DNA of 34,602 nt from Bacteroidota bacterium (GTDB taxonomy: Bacteria; Bacteroidota; Bacteroidia; Bacteroidales; FEN-979), in contig QYQJ01000155.1 in assembly GCA_007280875.1 (NCBI GenBank), forward strand, positions 1 through 34,602, read 5' to 3'. Below the pieces are notes generated by a model. That model made no database searches. It was not told the origin of the DNA and worked only from the letters and a program-made list of their open reading frames with translations. Every line of letters starts with the position of its first letter. Within the stretch, counting starts at the first letter, position 1. Of this stretch, positions 23,220 to 31,207 are shown piece after piece. Both the position numbers and the translations under genes were made by a program.

Positions 23220-24304
23220 AAGACTCTTACCTCATCGCAGGGATGCGTTGCGGCCCCCTTATGCGTCTGTTATCCCGTAATCACATTGCCTGTACCCCGA
23301 GGAACCTGATCCGGATTGTGTTTTTGCTTCAGAGTTCCTGCTGGTCATCCCTCTTTTCACGTATCGAGCAGGCACGATTCGGCGCTGCACTGGCCAGAAC
23401 ACCAATTCCACTGGATCCGGTATTCATTGTCGGACACTGGCGTACAGGTTCCACCCTGCTGCATCAACTCCTGGTACAGGACCCTGAAATGACCGCTCCT
23501 ACCCTTTTTCAGGTCGCACTGCCGGAACATTTTCTGGTCTCCTATCGCTTTTACAAACCGCTTCTCACTTCCCTTATGGGCTCTACCCGGCCGATGGACA
23601 ATGTGAAGATCGGCATGAATGAACCCCAGGAAGATGAATATGCCTTTTTTCGGCTGACCACCCATTCTCCGCTGGAACACCTCATCTTTCCGCGGAAGCA
23701 AGAGTATTTTCTCAAAGAGGCCCCATTTCTTCCTTCCGGAGAAGACCTTACCCGGTGGGAATCCTGTATGACCGACTTTTTCAGAAAACTCCATTTCGCC
23801 TCGGGCCGGCGAATCGTATCCAAAAATCCATTCAATTCGTTTCGTATTCCCCAACTGATTAAACTTTTCCCCGAAGCCCGGTTTATTCATATTGTCCGCC
23901 ACCCCTTTGCGGTTGTCCCGTCAACCACGCATCTCTGGCGGGTGGTTCAGAAGCAAAATATCCTTAACCGGAATTCCTGCACCCCGGAGGCAGAAGAGAT
24001 CTCTCTTTTCCTTTTACAGATGATGGAGACCATTCAGGAAGAATTTCTCCAGCTGCCTTCCCATCGTCAAGCAGTAGTCCTGTATGAAGATCTGGAGCAA
24101 GATCCGGTGGGATGCCTGCAAACACTTTACGGCAGGCTTGAACTTCCGTTTTCAAATGCATTTGAAAGAAATTTATCCTGCTATCTGGCAACACTTGCTG
24201 GATATAGAAAAAATGTCTATTCACTTTCTGAGAATGAAAAAAAATTGATCGGTAGTATCATGTATCTGCAAATGGAACGTTATGGTTATACTGAATGTAG
24301 TTAA
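23216..24304 (+). CDS. PAPS-dependent sulfotransferase-family protein
   Basis: A protein of 362 residues of the Sulfotransferase_3 type. The 5'-phosphosulfate loop is GHWRTGSTLLHQLL (RTGST at residues 76-80) and the 3'-phosphate-binding region is IVRHPFAVVPST (Arg228 to Ser236). These enzymes move sulfate from PAPS to hydroxyls on small molecules, lipids or carrier-bound chains. The TTG start at 23216 overlaps the ACP stop (TTGA), giving tight coupling; ATG 23243 is an alternative. It is the last gene of the operon. Confidence 0.85.
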   Translation: MKDSYLIAGMRCGPLMRLLSRNHIACTPRNLIRIVFLLQSSCWSSLFSRIEQARFGAALARTPIPLDPVFIVGHWRTGSTLLHQLLVQDPEMTAPTLFQVALPEHFLVSYRFYKPLLTSLMGSTRPMDNVKIGMNEPQEDEYAFFRLTTHSPLEHLIFPRKQEYFLKEAPFLPSGEDLTRWESCMTDFFRKLHFASGRRIVSKNPFNSFRIPQLIKLFPEARFIHIVRHPFAVVPSTTHLWRVVQKQNILNRNSCTPEAEEISLFLLQMMETIQEEFLQLPSHRQAVVLYEDLEQDPVGCLQTLYGRLELPFSNAFERNLSCYLATLAGYRKNVYSLSENEKKLIGSIMYLQMERYGYTECS

Positions 24305-24339
24305 CTTTACACCTTGATACACTCCAAATTTGCATTACC

Positions 24340-25020
24340 ATGAATCGATATTCCCTTCTCATCATGACTTTTCTGATCTGCACTGGAATTGCTGCTGCTC
24401 AGAACGAGGGTGGACAACAGGCAGGTAACGTTGCAAAACCCAACCTGATACGCACCGGTTTTTATCTGAAATTGGGTCCTGTCATCCCCATGGGCTCTTT
24501 TGCATCGGATCAGACTATCATTGACCTGCCTCCTTTCGATCGCGATACAACCGTTTTCTCTGCTGCTCATATAGGTGGGAATTTAGGACTGGGGTATCTC
24601 ATCTACATCGGGCCCGGTGTGGCGAACAACTATCTGCGATTTGGAATTGACGCCACCTTTCTGGATGGATGGTTCGTAACATCCAAACCAACCCTCCCGT
24701 CCGGCTCCAGTAAAAAGGAGACCGAATTCTGGTATTATTTTATCGGACAAAAGTTCGGGCCTCTGATCACCATCAATCCGATTGATAAACTGATGATTGA
24801 CCTGAGTTACAAGTTGAACTTCAACGTCAGCTGGCACAACAGTGACTGGGGTTACCGCATCACCGGCCAGGAGTTGATGATGAACATCCGGTACCGGATC
24901 ATTCTGGTCGCATTCCAGTATAACTTTAGCACAATGAACTACAACGACTTTGACAACTCACGCCCGGATCACAGTATTGATATTACCAACTTCAGGATAC
25001 TGCTAGGATTTAAATTTTAG
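24340..25020 (+). CDS. Secreted outer-membrane beta-barrel-like protein
   Basis: A protein of 226 residues with a signal peptide (about 1-21, cleavage after IAAAQ). The mature part has alternating strands rich in aromatic and glycine residues (GFYLKLGPVIPMGSF, LGLGYLIYIGPG, MDINFRILLGFKF-like end with terminal Phe), as in small outer-membrane porin-like proteins. It begins 35 bases after the sulfotransferase; it may be the final gene of that operon or have its own promoter. Function unknown. Confidence 0.7.
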   Translation: MNRYSLLIMTFLICTGIAAAQNEGGQQAGNVAKPNLIRTGFYLKLGPVIPMGSFASDQTIIDLPPFDRDTTVFSAAHIGGNLGLGYLIYIGPGVANNYLRFGIDATFLDGWFVTSKPTLPSGSSKKETEFWYYFIGQKFGPLITINPIDKLMIDLSYKLNFNVSWHNSDWGYRITGQELMMNIRYRIILVAFQYNFSTMNYNDFDNSRPDHSIDITNFRILLGFKF

Positions 25021-25029
25021 CTGGAATAG

Positions 25030-25060
25030 TTGGAAAATAGAATAAGTCCATATACTTTTG
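25030..25060 (+). promoter_or_regulatory. Bacteroidota-type promoter
   Basis: TTG at 25030-25032 and TACTTTTG at 25053-25060 with 20 bases between them, about 41 bases before ATG 25102. It fits the primary promoter pattern well. Confidence 0.6.
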
Positions 25061-25101
25061 TTCACGTTTAAATTAGGAACATTAACCAAATCCAAAGACC
25101 T

Positions 25102-25713
25102 ATGAAACGAGTTATTTTAATGCTTGTTGTCGGCGTTTTTGTTGCCGCTGGTGGATCTCTCTTTGCCCAGAAAATCAAATCAGGGAGTTTCGCTGCACTG
25201 CAGGGTCAAACGGTCGTTAACCTGGAGTATGATTATTCCAACATGGCCGTTGGCAAATTTAAAAAAGAAGCTGATTACGTTGCAAAACGTACTGCTGATA
25301 TGAACAAAAAAGAGGCAGGAAGTGGCGATACCTGGGCGCAGGCCTGGGTGAATGACCGTTCTGCGAGATTTCATCCGATGTTCGAAAAGAACTTCAATGG
25401 AAATGCTGATAAATGCGGATTAACAGGAAAGGAAGCGGCCAGTGATGCAAAGTATACGCTGATCATCCGGACCATCTTCACTGAACCCGGCTTCAATGTG
25501 GGTGTAACGCGGCAAAATGCTTACATCAACATGCTGGTGGATCTGGTAGAGACAGCCGATCCCGGCAAAGTTCTCGGATCGATTGAGTATAAAAATGTGC
25601 AGAGTGTGAACATGATGGGGTACGACTTCGATACGGGCGGACGGATCCAGAGTTGTTACGATCGTGCCGGCGATAAAATTGCCAACACCATCTGTAAAGC
25701 CATTTCAAAGTAA
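25102..25713 (+). CDS. Secreted hypothetical protein
   Basis: A protein of 203 residues with a clear signal peptide (about 1-22, cleavage after GSLFAQ). The mature protein mixes strands and helices: QTVVNLEYDYSNMAVGKF, AKYTLIIRTIFTEPGFNVG and a C-terminal helix GDKIANTICKAISK. It resembles small secreted Bacteroidota proteins of unknown role. A promoter precedes it. It converges with the amidohydrolase gene; the stops are 8 bases apart with no obvious terminator. Confidence 0.7.
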   Translation: MKRVILMLVVGVFVAAGGSLFAQKIKSGSFAALQGQTVVNLEYDYSNMAVGKFKKEADYVAKRTADMNKKEAGSGDTWAQAWVNDRSARFHPMFEKNFNGNADKCGLTGKEAASDAKYTLIIRTIFTEPGFNVGVTRQNAYINMLVDLVETADPGKVLGSIEYKNVQSVNMMGYDFDTGGRIQSCYDRAGDKIANTICKAISK

Positions 25714-25721
25714 CCTTTAGA

Positions 25722-27371
25722 CTACCGGGAATATACTTTTTCCCCACTTACCCACGTTTCCATCACCCTTACTTCCGGCACCTCTGCCATGGGAATTTCC
25801 ATAATGTCCTTTTCAAGCACCACGAAATCAGCCCATTTCCCGGGCTCAAGACTTCCGTATTCGCCGTCATCAAAATTTGCTCTGGCAGCCCAGATGGTCA
25901 TGGAACGGATCGCCTCCTCCCGGGACAGGGCGTTTTCCGGCTGAAACCCTCCTTCAGGGTATCCGGTAAGATCTTTTCGTGCCACGGAGGCATAAAAAGT
26001 CAACATGGGATTGACCTGTTCGATCGGAAAGTCGGTTCCGTTAGCCAGCCAGCCGTTTTGTTTCGACAGGTCCTTATAAGCATAGGCCCATTCAATCCGT
26101 TCAGGACCAAGACGGCTTCCTGCCCAGTACATATCGGAGGTAGCATGGGTTGCCTGCACAGAAGGAATCACATTGTATTTCTGAAACAGGACCAGATCCG
26201 CAGGATCCACTACCTGGGCATGCTCAATGCGCCAGCGCCTGTCATTCTTCCCCTGCAGAAATTCACCGTACACATCGAGTACCTCCCGTACTGCTTTATC
26301 TCCGATGCAATGTGTGTTCACCTGGAAGTTGTTGTCATAGGCCATCCGGCAAATTTCCCTCATTGAATCGGGCGAGGTGACCTGGATCCCATTGTTAAAG
26401 GGATCGTCGCTGTATGGTTGCTTGAGAAGTGCCGTGCGGCTGCCCAGACTCCCATCAGCATAAAGCTTAATAGAGCAGATGTGAAACCGGTTGTTGTGGT
26501 ACGGACCGTGTGTCACATATTCCTCCAGGTTCTCCTGTGTGGGTTCAACCATGGCATAGATATGGATTTTTAACTTGCCCTGCTGCAGGGCCGAATCCAT
26601 CAGATGCAAGGTGGTGTTCTTCAGACCGGCATCGGAAATGCCTGTGAGGCCATATGAAAAGCAGCGCGCTTCCGCTTCGCGGAGCAGTTCCAGGATAGTT
26701 TCCGGGTCAGGTTTTGGAATGGTACTTTTGATATGGTCGGCTGCCGTTTCACGAAGAATTCCTGTCAGCTTTCCATCCATCATATCTACTTCCAACGGCG
26801 GAAACCGGTGGTGGGCAATTAATCCGGCCCTGTTAAGCGCTTCCTGATTGGCCAGGACGACATGTCCGTCGATCCGGACGAGCACGACAGGTCGGTCGGG
26901 CCAGCGCTTATCCAGTTCTTCTTTGGCAGGGAACTCCTTCACCTGCCAGAGATTCTGATCCCAGCCCCGGCCGGTAATCCAGCTAGTATCATCCAGTGTA
27001 TCTGCCCTGACGACCCGTTCAACGACTTCATCAAATGAGCGGCAACCCACCAGATCGATCCACTGAAGGCCCAGCGCCAATCCGTAAAAATGACAGTGGG
27101 CATCAAGAAATCCCGGAAAAACGGATCGACCTTCGTTATCAACCCTTTTGACTGCATTGTACCTGGAGATCAGCTCCTCGTCCGTACCGGTTTCAATGAC
27201 TTTCCCATGGTCAATCGCCATCGCTTCCACCACGGTACCGGCCTCATCCAGGGTATAGATACGTGCATTGTATACAAGGGTGTCAACGCTCTTTTTCATG
27301 GTACAGGATTGCGTGAAAAGAATAGGAATTAGTAAAATACAGACAAGCAAATATCTATTATTCAGACACAT
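25722..27371 (-). CDS. YtcJ-like amidohydrolase lipoprotein
   Basis: A metal-dependent hydrolase of 549 residues of the Amidohydro_3 (YtcJ) group. Signal plus lipobox TQSC acylates Cys23. Seen: the metal-binding HxH at His92 and His94 in FLDAHCHFYG, VNTHCIGDKAV, RWRIEHAQVVDP and the late Asp in NGTDFPIEQ. Family members hydrolyse amide or urea bonds in small molecules; the substrate is usually unknown. It is the only long minus-strand gene here, expressed alone, divergent from the DUF6580 gene. Confidence 0.9.
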   Translation of the reverse strand: MCLNNRYLLVCILLIPILFTQSCTMKKSVDTLVYNARIYTLDEAGTVVEAMAIDHGKVIETGTDEELISRYNAVKRVDNEGRSVFPGFLDAHCHFYGLALGLQWIDLVGCRSFDEVVERVVRADTLDDTSWITGRGWDQNLWQVKEFPAKEELDKRWPDRPVVLVRIDGHVVLANQEALNRAGLIAHHRFPPLEVDMMDGKLTGILRETAADHIKSTIPKPDPETILELLREAEARCFSYGLTGISDAGLKNTTLHLMDSALQQGKLKIHIYAMVEPTQENLEEYVTHGPYHNNRFHICSIKLYADGSLGSRTALLKQPYSDDPFNNGIQVTSPDSMREICRMAYDNNFQVNTHCIGDKAVREVLDVYGEFLQGKNDRRWRIEHAQVVDPADLVLFQKYNVIPSVQATHATSDMYWAGSRLGPERIEWAYAYKDLSKQNGWLANGTDFPIEQVNPMLTFYASVARKDLTGYPEGGFQPENALSREEAIRSMTIWAARANFDDGEYGSLEPGKWADFVVLEKDIMEIPMAEVPEVRVMETWVSGEKVYSR

Positions 27372-27394
27372 AACAAATAAAATGTTTGATTGTT

Positions 27395-27402
27395 CAAAAA
27401 TA
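27395..27402 (-). promoter_or_regulatory. Possible -7 box of the amidohydrolase gene
   Basis: On the minus strand TATTTTTG (27402 to 27395) fits TAnnTTTG and precedes the start at 27371 by about 24 bases. The -33 element is unclear, so confidence is low. Confidence 0.35.
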
Positions 27403-27424
27403 TGAAAACATTTCCTGTAATCAC

Positions 27425-27456
27425 TTGACTTTTATTAAAAGGTTTTATTATTTTTG
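27425..27456 (+). promoter_or_regulatory. Bacteroidota-type promoter of the DUF6580 gene
   Basis: TTGAC begins at 27425 and TATTTTTG lies at 27449-27456, with 21 bases between TTG and TA. ATG 27481 is 25 bases after the -7 box. Confidence 0.6.
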
Positions 27457-27480
27457 TGAAATACAAATTCAACTATATAA

Positions 27481-28041
27481 ATGAACTATAAAACCTTTAA
27501 TCTTAGGTTTTTTATTGTTTTCTCAATTATTCTGGCTGCAGCGCTCATGCGATTGCTACCGCACTGGCCTAACTTTACTCCGGTGGCAGCCATGGCATTG
27601 TTTGCGGGAACCTATTTCGAGAGAAAGCAGTTTGCTTTCGCCATACCAATCGCTGCCATGTTTCTGAGCGATATCGTTCTCGGGTTCCACGTCCTCATGC
27701 CGGCTGTATACCTGAGTTTCGTTATTACGGTAGTCATCGGAGCGACCATCCGAAAGCACATCTCGGTGCGTAACGTTGTGCTGGCTTCTCTCGCCTCAGC
27801 GGTGATCTTTTTCCTGATCACCAATTTTGCGGCCTGGCTTGCAACTCCATTCTACCCACAAAACTTTATGGGACTGATGGAGAGTTACCTGGCGGGACTT
27901 GCATTTTTTAACGATGGATCCAAGGGGATCTCCTTTTTTGTGAATGACATCCTCGGGACTCTCTTCTTCAGTGCAGTATTCTACGGAGTCTATTACCTGG
28001 CTCAGATGCGTTTTCCGGTACTTGACCGATCCAGGTTTTAG
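27481..28041 (+). CDS. DUF6580-type membrane protein (putative transporter)
   Basis: An integral membrane protein of 186 residues with five or six helices. The opening LLPHWPNFTPVAAMALFAGTYF, seen in parts, and the NDILGTLFFSAVFYGVYYL end are characteristic of the DUF6580 family, thought to resemble the substrate-binding S component of ECF transporters. No ATPase is adjacent. It has its own promoter and its stop overlaps that of the convergent GroES-like gene. Confidence 0.75.
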   Translation: MNYKTFNLRFFIVFSIILAAALMRLLPHWPNFTPVAAMALFAGTYFERKQFAFAIPIAAMFLSDIVLGFHVLMPAVYLSFVITVVIGATIRKHISVRNVVLASLASAVIFFLITNFAAWLATPFYPQNFMGLMESYLAGLAFFNDGSKGISFFVNDILGTLFFSAVFYGVYYLAQMRFPVLDRSRF

Positions 28042-28421
28042 GAGAAAAGCTCCTCATCCCTCTCCAGGAGAAGGATGGAATGCTGAGGAACAATAAAATA
28101 CTTTTCGTCATTCAGCATGATTTCGATGGCGCCCTTCTGTAAAAATATAGCAAGGTCGCCTTTTTTTGCCTGCAACGGAATATAGCGCACTCTCTCATCC
28201 GTTGGTTTCCAGGATTCATGTTCATCATCCGACGGAATGGGCACCGGATACCCGGGCCCACATTTCACCACATACCCGGTCTGGAGCTCCTCTTTCTCCT
28301 GGTATCCGGGAGGCAGGTAGAGTCCCGCTTTCGTTTTATTGGATATCTTTTTCGGCTTGATGAGGACCCTGTCTCCAACCACAATCAGGTTTTGGTGGTT
28401 CCCCTCCGGTTCACTGTTCAT
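28038..28421 (-). CDS. GroES-like (Cpn10-fold) protein
   Basis: A 127-residue protein from ATG 28421; a longer form could start at TTG 28436. The Cpn10 fold is indicated by VVGDRVLIKPKK, KTKAGLYLPPGYQ, which resembles the GroES mobile loop, GYVVKCGPGYPVP, and KGDLAIFLQKGAIEIMLNDEKYFIV. It is longer than GroES (about 95) because of an insert after the GPG turn (SDDEHESWKPTDERV). No groEL is adjacent, so it is probably a paralog and not the main co-chaperonin. The stop overlaps the convergent DUF6580 stop. A -7 box lies just upstream. Confidence 0.75.
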   Translation of the reverse strand: MNSEPEGNHQNLIVVGDRVLIKPKKISNKTKAGLYLPPGYQEKEELQTGYVVKCGPGYPVPIPSDDEHESWKPTDERVRYIPLQAKKGDLAIFLQKGAIEIMLNDEKYFIVPQHSILLLERDEELFS

Positions 28422-28440
28422 GCCTGTAAAATTCAACTGT

Positions 28441-28448
28441 CAAAGATA
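28441..28448 (-). promoter_or_regulatory. -7 box of the GroES-like gene
   Basis: Minus-strand TATCTTTG (28448 to 28441) fits TAnnTTTG and would start transcription near 28435, giving a leader of about 14 bases to ATG 28421. It is arranged back to back with the mutL promoter. Confidence 0.5.
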
Positions 28449-28493
28449 TAAAATCCGGATGAGAGCAGCGCTCTTCATTTCAGGAAAAAGCGG

Positions 28494-28501
28494 TACTTTT
28501 G
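28494..28501 (+). promoter_or_regulatory. -7 box of mutL, leaderless arrangement
   Basis: TACTTTTG fits TAnnTTTG and begins 13 bases before the mutL ATG at 28507, so transcription should start at or next to the start codon. Confidence 0.5.
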
Positions 28502-28506
28502 TGCCA

Positions 28507-30357
28507 ATGGAAGACATCATTCGTTTATTGCCGGAGTCGGTCGCGAATCAGATTGCTGCAGGTGAGGTTGTTCAGCGACCGGCTTCTGCAGTTAAGGAAT
28601 TACTGGAGAACTCCATCGATGCCGGTTCTACGGAGATCACACTGATTGTGAAAGACGCCGGGAAAACGCAGATCCAGGTAGTGGACAACGGATGCGGGAT
28701 GTCGGAACGGGATGCCCGGATGTGCTTTGAACGACATGCTACTTCCAAGATTAAAACAGCCAACGACCTGCTGGCGGTCCGGACTCTTGGTTTTCGCGGG
28801 GAAGCCCTGGCTTCTATCGCCTCCATCGCGCAGGTCGAACTCAAATCAAAACGAACGGAAGAGGAGAACGGTACACTCGTCAAGGTAAACGGTTCCGAGT
28901 TCATCTCTCAGGCTCCGGTCAGTTGTAAGGACGGCACGTCGGTCACCGTCAAGAATCTCTTCTATAATGTCCCTGCCAGAAGGAACTTTCTTAAAAGCAA
29001 CACACTTGAGCTCAAGTACATAATGGAGGAGTTCAACCGGGTTGTCCTGGTTCACCCCGACATCACCTTCCGCCTGTACAACCAGGAGAAACTGCTTCTT
29101 CAACTCTCCCCGTCGAACCTGAAGCAGAGGCTTGTGGCCTTGTTGGGTAATAGCTATAACCAGCGCCTCATCCCGGTGAGCCAGGAGACACAACTGGTGA
29201 ATCTCTCGGGCTACATCGGAAAACCTGAATTTGCAAAAAAAACAAGAGGAGAGCAGTATTTCTTCGCCAACGGACGCTTCATCAAGAACCCTTATCTGAA
29301 TCATGCGGTGGAGAACGCCTATCATGAATTAATTCCAACTGACGCATTTCCCACCTATTTCATTCACCTTGAGGTGGATCCTCAGACCATCGACGTCAAT
29401 ATCCATCCGACCAAAACTGAGATCAACTTCCAGGATGCCAGGAGCATCTATGCCATTCTCAACTCGGCTATCAAACAGTCGATTGGAAGGTATAACCTCA
29501 CCCCCTCGTTAGATTTTGAGACGGAAAAATCGATGGACCTTCCTCCGATCCCGGAAGGCCACCCCGTGCAACAGCCGGCCATCCGGATTAATCCTGAATA
29601 CAATCCCTTCGAGAAACAGACAAAACCACAACTTGAGATCAATTACCGGGCACCCGCTGGTGAGGGAGGTAACCAGTGGAAGAGGCTTTTCGATCCCATC
29701 AAAGAGATTCATCCCGGACATCGGCAACCCACCGAATCCGGGGAGGAGCCTCAGCCTGTCATTCCATTGGAAAAACCGGTTGAAGAGGTAAATTCCGTTC
29801 TACAGATAGACCATCAATACCTGGTTACTACGATCCCTAACGGAATCGTCATTATCGACCAGCAGTCTGCCCATGAACGAATTTTATACGAACTATTTCT
29901 CCGCCAGGGAGATAGCCCTTCGTCTGCTCCCCAACGGCTGCTGCTGCCACAAACCATTCAGGTAACTCCCGACGATGCGGAAGTGGTCAGGGATATCTCC
30001 GGGTTATTGGAAAAGCTTGGATTCGAGATCTCTGAATTCGGAAAAAATACATTCCTGGTGCACACTGTCCCTTCGGGTGTTGCACAATCGGAGATCCAGT
30101 CGTTGATCGAGGCCGTGCTGGAATCCTCTAAAACCGAAACTGAGGGTTTCAGTCAGAAAGGAGAGCAAAAACTGGCCCGTACCATGGCCCGGAAGCTATC
30201 GATCAAACCGGGCAGATCACTGAGTCAGCAAGAGGCCATGTCCCTAATCCGGCAATTGGTGAATTCCTCCGCCCCCGACCTCTCTCCGGAAGGCAAACCT
30301 ACAATGTTTCTGTTAAGCTTCGAGGACCTGGACAAGAAATTCAAACACACAACCTGA
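28507..30357 (+). CDS. mutL: DNA mismatch repair protein MutL
   Basis: A protein of 616 residues; the start at ATG 28507 fits the universal MutL opening (IIRLLPESVANQIAAGEVV). The N-terminal GHKL ATPase shows KELLENSIDAGST, VVDNGCGM, ATSKI and TLGFRGEAL. The C-terminal dimerisation domain shows DQQSAHERILYE (Asp451 onward), where endonuclease-type MutL has DQHA(X)2E(X)4E: the metal-binding His is Gln453 here. The late SPEGKPT also departs from the C-P-H-G-R-P form. It couples MutS recognition to strand repair. A rhomboid gene follows after 4 bases. Confidence 0.96.
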   Translation: MEDIIRLLPESVANQIAAGEVVQRPASAVKELLENSIDAGSTEITLIVKDAGKTQIQVVDNGCGMSERDARMCFERHATSKIKTANDLLAVRTLGFRGEALASIASIAQVELKSKRTEEENGTLVKVNGSEFISQAPVSCKDGTSVTVKNLFYNVPARRNFLKSNTLELKYIMEEFNRVVLVHPDITFRLYNQEKLLLQLSPSNLKQRLVALLGNSYNQRLIPVSQETQLVNLSGYIGKPEFAKKTRGEQYFFANGRFIKNPYLNHAVENAYHELIPTDAFPTYFIHLEVDPQTIDVNIHPTKTEINFQDARSIYAILNSAIKQSIGRYNLTPSLDFETEKSMDLPPIPEGHPVQQPAIRINPEYNPFEKQTKPQLEINYRAPAGEGGNQWKRLFDPIKEIHPGHRQPTESGEEPQPVIPLEKPVEEVNSVLQIDHQYLVTTIPNGIVIIDQQSAHERILYELFLRQGDSPSSAPQRLLLPQTIQVTPDDAEVVRDISGLLEKLGFEISEFGKNTFLVHTVPSGVAQSEIQSLIEAVLESSKTETEGFSQKGEQKLARTMARKLSIKPGRSLSQQEAMSLIRQLVNSSAPDLSPEGKPTMFLLSFEDLDKKFKHTT

Positions 30358-30361
30358 ACGC

Positions 30362-31195
30362 ATGAGTTCCAACCAATATACCCCCAGCGGCTTCCGGCTT
30401 CTTCCGCCGGTAGTTAAAAACCTGTTGATTATCAATGGCCTGTTCTATCTGGCGACCCTGACCTTTGAAAGCACCTTCCACATTGACCTGGTCAGGTTTC
30501 TTGGACTTCACTATTTCCAGTCGGAATATTTTCAACCCTACCAGTATGTATCCTATATGTTTCTGCATGCTGACTTCTGGCACATCTTTTTCAATATGTT
30601 TAGTCTCTGGATGTTCGGGTCGCTTCTTGAAAACGTCTGGGGTCCGAAACGGTTCCTTACCTTCTATATGATCACCGGGATCGGAGCAGCCCTCATTCAG
30701 ACGCTGGTCAACTGGTGGGACTTCTCCTCCCTGCAGCAGGAGGCTCTTCTTTATGCTGATCAACCCACCCTCGATACCTTTGTGGGCTTTGTCAAACAGA
30801 ATTTCCCCAACTACTACGATTACCATGATACGATCCGGGCCTTCATCAGCCAATGGACACTCAATCCTGCCAATCCGGGGTATGCTTCCCAATCGGTCGA
30901 TTATGTGAACCAGTTGATTCAGATGCAGATGAACATTCCAACCATTGGAGCCTCCGGGGCCGTATTTGGCATTCTGCTCGCATTCGGGATGCTGTTTCCC
31001 AATATGCTGGTTTACATCTACTTTCTAATCCCTGTAAAAGCCAAATGGATTGTTATTATCTTGGGTGCCATTGAGATCTTCTCCGGGATATCCAGGAATC
31101 CTAGCGACAATGTGGCCCATTTTGCCCACCTGGGCGGGATGCTATTCGGATTTTTCCTGATCCTCTATTGGAGGAAAAAGCAATTTAGTAATTAA
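30362..31195 (+). CDS. Rhomboid-family intramembrane serine protease, first copy
   Basis: A six-helix membrane protease of 277 residues. The catalytic dyad is Ser198 in GASGAVFG and His256 in AHFAHLGGMLFG; the family's HxxxN-type helix is FWHIFFNMFSLWMFG. An unusual insert of about 70 residues (about 115-190, WWDFSSLQQEALLY through PNYYDYHDTIR) separates helices 3 and 4 and is probably extracytoplasmic. It cleaves membrane helices; the substrate is unknown. It follows mutL by 4 bases and precedes a second rhomboid by 12. Confidence 0.92.
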   Translation: MSSNQYTPSGFRLLPPVVKNLLIINGLFYLATLTFESTFHIDLVRFLGLHYFQSEYFQPYQYVSYMFLHADFWHIFFNMFSLWMFGSLLENVWGPKRFLTFYMITGIGAALIQTLVNWWDFSSLQQEALLYADQPTLDTFVGFVKQNFPNYYDYHDTIRAFISQWTLNPANPGYASQSVDYVNQLIQMQMNIPTIGASGAVFGILLAFGMLFPNMLVYIYFLIPVKAKWIVIILGAIEIFSGISRNPSDNVAHFAHLGGMLFGFFLILYWRKKQFSN

Positions 31196-31207
31196 CACTG
31201 CGTTGGT

